This document shows, one piece after another, positions 1-8,600 of a DNA stretch of 51,616 nt (position 1 is its first letter; each line of letters begins with the position of its first letter). Source of the DNA: Candidatus Praeruminimicrobium purgamenti (GTDB taxonomy: Bacteria > Elusimicrobiota > Endomicrobiia > Endomicrobiales > Endomicrobiaceae); the NCBI GenBank assembly GCA_018433585.1, contig JAHDQW010000010.1, positions 1 to 51,616 of the forward strand, read 5' to 3'. The notes below the pieces were generated by a model that was not told the DNA's origin, did not search any database, and saw only the letters and a list, made by a program, of their open reading frames with translations. The translations under genes were made by a program, and so were the position numbers.

Positions 1-2600
1 GAACCGATTGCATCATTTTTCTTTCCTTCTTCAGCCTGCGATGCATTGTATGCGTCCAAAGCGGACTGAGCCTGCGCTATCAAAGCTTTGTCTGCATCTG
101 TTAATAACGAACTGTATTTATTTGCTTCTAATATCCAGTAGGCGATATGTCCGTAATCTTCAGCCGTTTTATTTGTCTTGTTCAAGAATGCGCTCAATGA
201 GCCGATTGCGTCGTTCTTCTTTCCCTCTTCATTCTGCGCGGCGTTGTATGCGTCCAAAGCGGACTGAGCCTGCGCTATCAAAGCTTTGTCTGCATCTGTT
301 AATAACGAGCTGTATTTGTTTGCTTCTGATATCCAATAAGCCATATCTCCGTAATCTGACGCCGTTTTATTTTCTTTACTGAAGAAATACTGCAATGAGC
401 CGATTGCATCGTTCTTCTTTCCTTCTTCAGTCTGAGATGCATTATATGCGTCCAAAGCGGACTGGGCTTGCGCTATCAAAGCTTTGTCTGCATCTGTCAA
501 TAACGAGCTGTATTTATTTGCTTCTGATATCCAATAAGCTATATCTCCATAATCCGCTGCCGTTTTATTCGTTTTATCTACAAAATACTGCAACGAACCA
601 ATAGCATCGTTCTTCTTTACTTCATCAGAACTGTTATATGCGTCCAAAGCAGACTGGGCTTGCGCTATCAAGGCTTTGTCTGCATCTGTCAATATCGAAC
701 TGTATTTGTTTGCTTCTGATATCCAATAGGCTATATGACCGTAATCTTCAGCCGTCTTATTTGTCTTGCTCAAAAATGCGCTCAATGAGCCGATTGCATC
801 GTTCTTCTTTCCTTCTTCAGTCTGAGATGCATTATATGCGTCCAAAGCGGACTGGGCTTGCGCTATCAAAGTCCTGTCTGCATCTGTTAATAACGAGCTG
901 TATTTGTTAACTTCCGATATCCAATAAGCTATATTTCCGTAATCTTCGGCTGTCTTATTTGTTTTATTGAAGAAATACTGCAATGAACCAACAGCATCGT
1001 TCTTCTTTACTTCATCAGAACTGTTATATGCGTCCAAAGCAGACTGGGCTTGGGCTATAAGCGCCCTGTCTGATGCGGTAAACAGAGAACTGTATTTATT
1101 TGCTTCTGATATCCAGTAGGCGATATGTCCATAATCTTCAGCCGTTTTATTTGTCTTGCTCAAGAATGCGCTCAATGAGCCGATTGCATCGTTCTTCTTT
1201 CCTTCTTCATTCTGTGCAGCGTTGTATGCGTCCAAAGCGGACTGGGCTTGGGCTATCAAAGCTTTGTCTGCATCTGTCAATATTGAGCTGTATTTGCTTG
1301 TTTCTGATATCCAATAAGCTATATTTCCGTAATCTTCGGCTGTCTTATTTGTTTTATTGAAGAAATACTGCAATGAACCAACAGCATCGTTCTTCTTTAC
1401 TTCATCAGAACTGTTATATGTATCCAAAGCAGACTGGGCTTGCGCTATCAAAGCTTTGTCTGCATCTGTCAATAACGAGCTGTATTTGTTTGCTTCTGAT
1501 ATCCAGTAAGCGATATGTCCGTAATCTTCGGCTGTTTTATCTGCCTTATTCAGGAATGCGCTTAACGATCCGATTGCATCGTTCTTCTTTCCTTCTTCAG
1601 TCTGAGATGCATTATATGCGTCCAAAGCAGACTGAGCTTGCGCTATCAAAGCTTTATCTGCATCTGTTAATAATGAACTGTATTTGTTTGCTTCTGATAT
1701 CCAATAGGCTATATTTCCGTAATCTTCGGCTGTCTTATCTGTCTTGCTTAAGAATGAGCTCAATGAGCCGATTGCATCGTTCTTCTTTCCTTGTTCTATC
1801 TGCGATTCATCATACGCTTTCAACTCCGATTGGGCTTGCGCTATCAGAGCTTTGTCTGCATCTGTTAATAACGAGCTGTATTTATTTGACTCCGATATCC
1901 AATATGAAATATGTCCGTAATCTTCGGCTGTCTTATCTGTCTTGCTCAAGTATGCACTTAGTGAACCGATTGCATCGTTCTTCTTTCCTTCTTCAGTTTG
2001 TGATGCATTGTATGCATCTATTTCTGCCTGAACATCTGAAGAGACAAGTCCTGCAACTCTTGCAGCCCATGTAGATAAATCTTCTCCCTCCAAAACTTGC
2101 TGAGCTAAAATAGTGTCTGTTAAAGTCTGCGATAAAGAAAACCCACCAGGCAAAGATAAACCCAAGGCTGAAACGACAGCATCTACGCTGCGTTCAAATT
2201 CCGTTTTACTTGCATTATATGCATTCAATACTTCCTGTGCCTGTGCTATCAAAGCTTTGTCAGCATCTGTTAATAACGAGCTGTATTTATTTGACTCTGA
2301 TATCCAGTATGAAATATCTCCATAGTCAGAAGATGATTTATTTTCTTTACTCAAAAATGCACTCAATGAACCGATTGCATCGTTCTTCTTTCCTTCCTGT
2401 TCCTGTGCAGTATTATAAGACGATAAAGAATCCTGTGCTTGGGCTATCAAAGCTTTGTCTGCATCTGTTAATAACGAGCCGTACTTATTCGCTTCCGATA
2501 TCCAATATGAAATATGTCCGTAATCTTCAGCAGTCTTATCTGCTTTACTCAAAAACACATTCAATGAACCTATTGCATCATTTTTTGCAGCTTCTTCAAC
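1..2600 (-). repeat. Tandem array of 64-66 aa repeats (DAIGSL... units) in the giant gene
   Basis: Thirteen copies of a unit starting DAIGSL(S/Q) are visible, the last cut by the window edge. A typical unit reads DAIGSLSAFLSKTDKTAEDY, then GHIAYWISEANKYSSLLTDA, then DKALIAQAQSALDAYNA. The Asp codons lie at 2577, 2379, 1974, 1776, 1578, 1386, 1188, 996, 798, 606, 408, 210 and 12, giving steps of 198 or 192 nt. One double-length step (405 nt) holds a divergent unit containing LSLPGGFSLSQTLTDTI. The sequence predicts short helices (an albumin-binding/FIVAR-like character is possible) and probably forms an extended surface rod. Confidence 0.95.
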
Positions 2601-5600
2601 AGTAGCTTTTTCAGCTGCAACTTCCTCTCTTGTTTTGCCTTCTGCATTCTTGCCGTTTATATCATATCCTTCGGTATCATATAATGTGCCTGTATCTTTA
2701 TTCAATCCGGTAGCAGGATCAAAACCGTTTGCGTCATATGTAATCTCTTCTGTTTTTGCAGATTCGGCTGCAACTTCTTCTCTTGTCTTTCCGTCTGCAT
2801 TCTTGCCGTTTATATCATATCCTTCGTTGTCATATAAAGTACCTGTATCTTTATTTAAACCGGTAGCAGGATCAAAACCGTTTGCATCATATGTAATCTC
2901 TTCAGTAGTTGTTGTAACTCCTGCAGCGACATCTGTAAGCTCTTCAACCGGTGCAGTCGTAACAGGAACAACTGTTGATATAACATCAACTGCCGCTTCA
3001 GCAGGCGTTGTTGAAGGTTCAACAGGATTTTCAGTTTCAGAAACGACAGGTTCTTGAGTCGTTGTTTCAGCAGTTGTCTGACCTTCTGCTTTTGTTTCTC
3101 TGGCAACAGGCTCTTCCTCATCTTCCGTTTTTGTAACATTTTGTTCTTCTGCTTTTGTCTCTGTTACAGCAGGTTCCTCTGCTTTTGTTTCCGTTACAGC
3201 AGGTTCCTCTGCTTTTGTTTCCGTTACAGCAGGTTCTTCTGCTTTTGTTTCCGTTACAGCAGGTTCTTCTGCTTTTGTCTCTGTTACAGCAGGTTCCTCT
3301 GCTTTTGTCTCTGTTGCAGCAGGTTCTTCTGATTTTGTCTCTGTTGCTATTACATCTTCGGTGGCAGCATAAGCTACTTGTCCTACAAACATCTCTTTTA
3401 CTGCATCCTGAACTTTTGATACGGTTGCAGTATCGGGATTTACATTCGCTCTTGACGTCATCATTATACCTGCAAACATTGAAAGAGCCGTAGCCAACGT
3501 TTCAGATATGTTTCTTATATTTTTATTTCCGCTTCTTCCTGCAAAAATTAAAGCCGCAACACCGGCTGCAAGAATCCCTCCGACAACTATATTGCCGCAT
3601 ATAAAGCCTATTGCGCTAAAAGCAAACATCAATATCGTAGGTGCTATAAAAGCCGTACTGAATGCTGTTCTTGCAACTTTTTTTGCTGTTCCTGTTTTTT
3701 CTATACCGTCATAAAAACTTGCCGCTTTTGTTTTTGCAGAAATATATTTTATTCCAAAAAACAAAGCTAACATTCCTATTCCGGCAAATAAGACAGCTGC
3801 CGGAGCCAATAAACCTATTGATATTCCCAATACTGCCGGTAAAGCACCGATTAAAGAGAATACTCCAAATATTGCATATGCCAACCCTCCGGCAACAATC
3901 AAACCTGTCAGAGGCGCTATCATTTCTTTTATTTTTAAATTTGAGAATATATTTTTTGTATTTACTTTATATGTCAATTCAACATCAACATTTTTCTTTG
4001 CAGGCATCAAATACTGCGTATAAAAATATATGCCAGCTACTACCGGAAGAGCTACTGCAGGTATAATCAAGCTTCCTGCAAAAGAACCGATTAACAAAGT
4101 AATCGCACCAACAGCCAATCCGCCGAAAAATCTTTCAACTCTCACAACGGCAGGAGTTTTATTTGATGATACTGAAATATTTTTATCGTTTATTTTGCTG
4201 ATTATATTTTTATTTTTACTCTTCAATATCATTGAAGATATTACGCTTCCCGCGGCGAATACTACACCGGTCAAGACGACAAATGCTCCTGCAGGAACTG
4301 CAGCTATAGCCATAACAGAGCCTATTAAAAGAGCACCTATAGATGCATATAAGCCAAAATTATTGAGACTCCCTGCTATTTGATATAACAAACCGGTCAC
4401 TGCTTTCTTACCGTATTTTGCATAATCTCCGGTAGCCAATAAATCCTGTTCTGCTACAGAGTACCTGCCTTGATCATTAACAGATGCTAAAATAGCATCT
4501 GAATATGTTATTTTCTGATAACCTGCATATATTAACAAACCAACTAAAGCAACTCCGCCGACCGCAAACAAAATGCCGGTTGAAACGCCTAAAAATGTTA
4601 ATAATGTCGCTGCTACGCTTCCTATTCCTATTAAAGCCAAAGGAACATAAACAGGTGCCAATTTCGAAAATACATGTTGAATTTTTGCTAATACTTTTCT
4701 TGTCTTTACTGATTTTGATTCAGAAATTTTAGCGCCTAAAATTTCTTTATCGGAAGAAATTTTAGATTCAGCTACAGTATGTTTGAAAAACTTGTTTATT
4801 TCATTTCTTACAGATTCTTCAACACCTGAGAAAACTCTGTAGAATTCTTTTCTCATATCAGCCTGAGAATCTATAGGTTTATAGTTATTGCCTACAACGT
4901 TATCATCTTCAATCTGCAAATAATTTGTTGCATTCTCAAAAGCAGTTGTTCTGACAGCCAAGTCATCCGTAATAATTTTTGAAACTTCTGATTGTATAAA
5001 TTTTTTCGCATATTCTATATCAGAAATTTTGGCAATATTTTCTTTATAACCGTTTAAGGTTTTTATTTCCTTGCTCAAAGAATCATTTTTCTCGGCATCT
5101 TTACTTTCTGTTAAAACTTTTTGTATTTCTGCAATTTTAGTGTCTATTCTCTTTATTATTGATTCTTTCTGAATTTTGCCTATTTCAGCAAATTCAGCAT
5201 CAGTAATTTTTCTGCCTAAAAGCGTTTCAAAAGCAGAAACAGCATCGCTGTATTCTTTTAATAAAGGTTCATACTGATTTACAGGGTTTGCTTCAAGATT
5301 ATTTTTATCCAAAGACAACTGGGCTGACATTTCCTGATCGGCTATTTTTGTTCTTATTAAATCATAAAGTCTTAAGTATGCATTTTCAGCTCTGTTGAGT
5401 CTTAACATACCTAAACCTTTTTCATTTACGGAAATATTCTGGTTTAATAAATTATTTCCTTTTCTCAAGTCCTCTTTCATCGATAATATTATTTGTTCAG
5501 GAACAGTACCTTTAAAATGACTTGTTCTTTGTTTTACAATCTGATCTATTTCTTCTTCAGACAATATTGTTTTTTTATCTGAGGATTTAAGAGCCTTAGC

Positions 5601-8600
5601 CAATTGTTCTTTATACAAATCAATATTATCATCGGTCATATCGCTTAAAATATCTTCATTGGAACAATATAATCTTACCGTACCGATTTTATCTCCCGAA
5701 GACATAATATGTCTTGCGCTTCTTGAAGCTTTTTGATGTTCATGAGCATATGCTTTTGAATAACTGGCAATAAAAACATCAACCCATCCAACGGTTGAAC
5801 CGTTAGGCTTTATTTCAGTTCCTGTTCCGGCAATATCAGTACATACAACTATCGAAGGTGTTTCTCCTGCCTGACTTAAAATTTCTCCGATCTTTAAGCT
5901 GTCTGCAAGGTCTCCATCAGACAACGAAAGCGTAGGTAAGTATGTTTTTACCGTTTTTACTGTTTTTGACATTGAAGGATTAGTCGCTCTTACAAAATCA
6001 AACAAATCTTGTGCTTTAGACATCATCTCTTCAGGTTTTGCCTGTTTTAAAGCTTTTACTTTTTCTCTGAAATCTTTATTTGAAACGTAAATTTGTTTAT
6101 TATTAATCATCTCAACAATTATCAATGATGTTAAAAGCTTAATATCATTGATGTTTGAAACGAAAATTTCTGACGATGCTGCAGGAGTATTTTTATTTGT
6201 AAAAAATACTCTGACAACGTCTTTGGCAACTTCGCTATACTTTTCAATATTATTTTCAAAAGCAAAAGCGCTCGTGAATAAAGGATCTGCTCCCTTTGTA
6301 GCATCTGACAGCTGATAGTTATATCCTCTTTTGTCAAACCAGCTTAATGCCGCAAGCAAAGTACCTGTTCCGCCGGCAATATCCGCAAAATTTTTATTTA
6401 AAAACTCAGTCAAAACATTAGTGCTTAAAGACATAGTCGCCGGAGAATATTTTCCGTTAAAATCATACTGTTTTGTATTTTCAAGATACATTTCAACAGC
6501 AGCAGACAAATACCCTGACCATTGTTTACCTTTTTGTATCTTATTTTCAGAATCTCTGCCGCTTATTGACTTTTCTTTATTTTCTTCAAGTATAATTACC
6601 TGCCCGTCTTCTATTATGAAGTCTTTTCCAATTTCCAAATATTTGGCTCTAAGAGCATCTTTGAGCATCATATTCCACTGAGGTTTTGTCAATTGGCTGT
6701 ACTGGCTCTGGGCATTTTTATAAGCCTGGTTATATTCTTTTGAAATCTCTAAGTTTAACAAATGCAGTATTATATTTTTACCGTCTTTGCTATAGTGGCT
6801 TCCTGCTTTTAATACATCAGCCAATGCTAATGCTTCTTTTTGAGCTTGATGTATTTCTCTCCAATTATGTACAGGCTCTCCGGAAATTGCAAAACGGTTA
6901 TTTTGAATTATCTGGTCTATTTCATCGCCCATAAAATGTCTGTTTGCAACAGATTTCTGCGATATAGTATTTGAAAGGCCCAAAGCATCTCTCATTGAAT
7001 CCCATGCAAAAGCTTCTATTTTTCCGCCTATAATTGATGCCTGTCTGTATATTTCGGCTTTATCCTGCAATTGTCCTTTTACAGCTTTGTCTGATTTTGA
7101 GTCCTTACCCTTTTCGAATGTATACAAATAACCGTTATTGTTAGAATCTACATATCCTATTTTTACAGGATTTGTGCTGTCTCTGCCCAAAAGTTTAAGT
7201 ATATCATCATAATTAAAAAATTTAACAGTCTCTGATAATCCCTCATCTACCAGTTTTTCTGTTAGAGTAGTAAACATGATTGAATGATTATCTATTGAAT
7301 CAAAACTTGACATTTTAAGTAAATATGAAAAAGCATATCCAAGAGTTTTTCCCAACCCTGCGTTTGCTTCCTGCATCTTAGAAGCAGGAACATTTGCCAA
7401 CGGAGATGCTTTAGGATTTGCGATGCTTGACGCAAACTGCAAAGTTTCTATAAGTCTTCCTTCGTCAAGACTTTCTCCGAATCTATACTTCATAAAGTGA
7501 TATATTGCTACTATCATTTTATCCGTAAACTGCAAATTATAGCCTTCAGCCTTTTCACTCAAAGCAGCTTGAGCTTTATTTAAAAATGATTTTTCTGCCG
7601 TTGTAAGATTATTTCTTTCAGCTTCTGTAAAACTAGGCAAAACTCTTCTTGAAGCATTTATATCTCTGGCTTTCGCTTCCTGTCCGGTAATTGCTTTGGA
7701 ACCGATTGAAAGATAATCCGTATAATCGCCGCTTGAAACTATAATTTCTTCAAGCCAAGGAAATAGTTTATGTATAAACTGATGTTTCTGAGCAAAATCA
7801 GAATGTCTTAGCTCATGTCTTATTAAAGTTTCTAAAAATTGTGCTTTACCGTCTTTTATGCCGTTTTGGTCAAATAATTTTGAAAGTATATCAAGATTTA
7901 AATGAATGCCTAAAGAATCAAAACCGGCTATAGTGTCTTTACCCTTTATTTCTTTATTTGAATAAGAATCTAAAAATTTCTTTGAAATATCATCAGGCAA
8001 AACAGCAGCTATTCTAAGAACTACGCTGTTAACGTCTGCATTTTCATCCGATTCTAAAATTAAATTTTCAATTAAACTTGCCGAGAACTCTTGTTCTTTC
8101 TTGGTCTGTGCAATTTTTGACTTGATCGCAGACTGAATCTTTTTATTTACCATGATTCCTGTTGTTATCATAATAACCATAGGAATCATCCCTGCCATTC
8201 CCGTAGCAAGCAAAACAGTCGCTCCTGAAGCGATAAGTACTACAGGTGTAATAAATTTGCTTATCTGTAAAGAAATTTTAAGAACATTCATCGCTCTTAT
8301 AAATAAATTTGTGCTTTTTACCGATTTTTCAGCTGTTTTATCCGTAGTTGATGCCGAAGAAACTATGCCTTTGGAATCAACATCAAATTTAAATGTTTTA
8401 TTTATGCTCTTTACGGAAAATAAAATTTCCGAGTTTGCCTCATTATACTGAAGAGTTGCTTCATCTGAAATACCTTCAAATATAGCGTTTATATCGGAAA
8501 CTTTCTTATTTTCACTTAACAGCGCTGTCACTATATCCTGCAAAACAGGCTGTAACGTGTTAACATCTCCCTGTCCTATAGCCAATGAAGGAATTAAAGT

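Noticed and set aside
1-2600. Regular repeats at about 195 bp suggestive of a CRISPR or satellite array
   Set aside because: The whole unit is conserved and coding, there are no unique spacers, and steps are multiples of three.
8-4732. A series of plus-strand frames of 60-230 codons rich in Leu, Arg, Ser and Cys
   Set aside because: They lie opposite the giant minus-strand gene and their repetition only mirrors its repeats; none has a ribosome site or a known motif.
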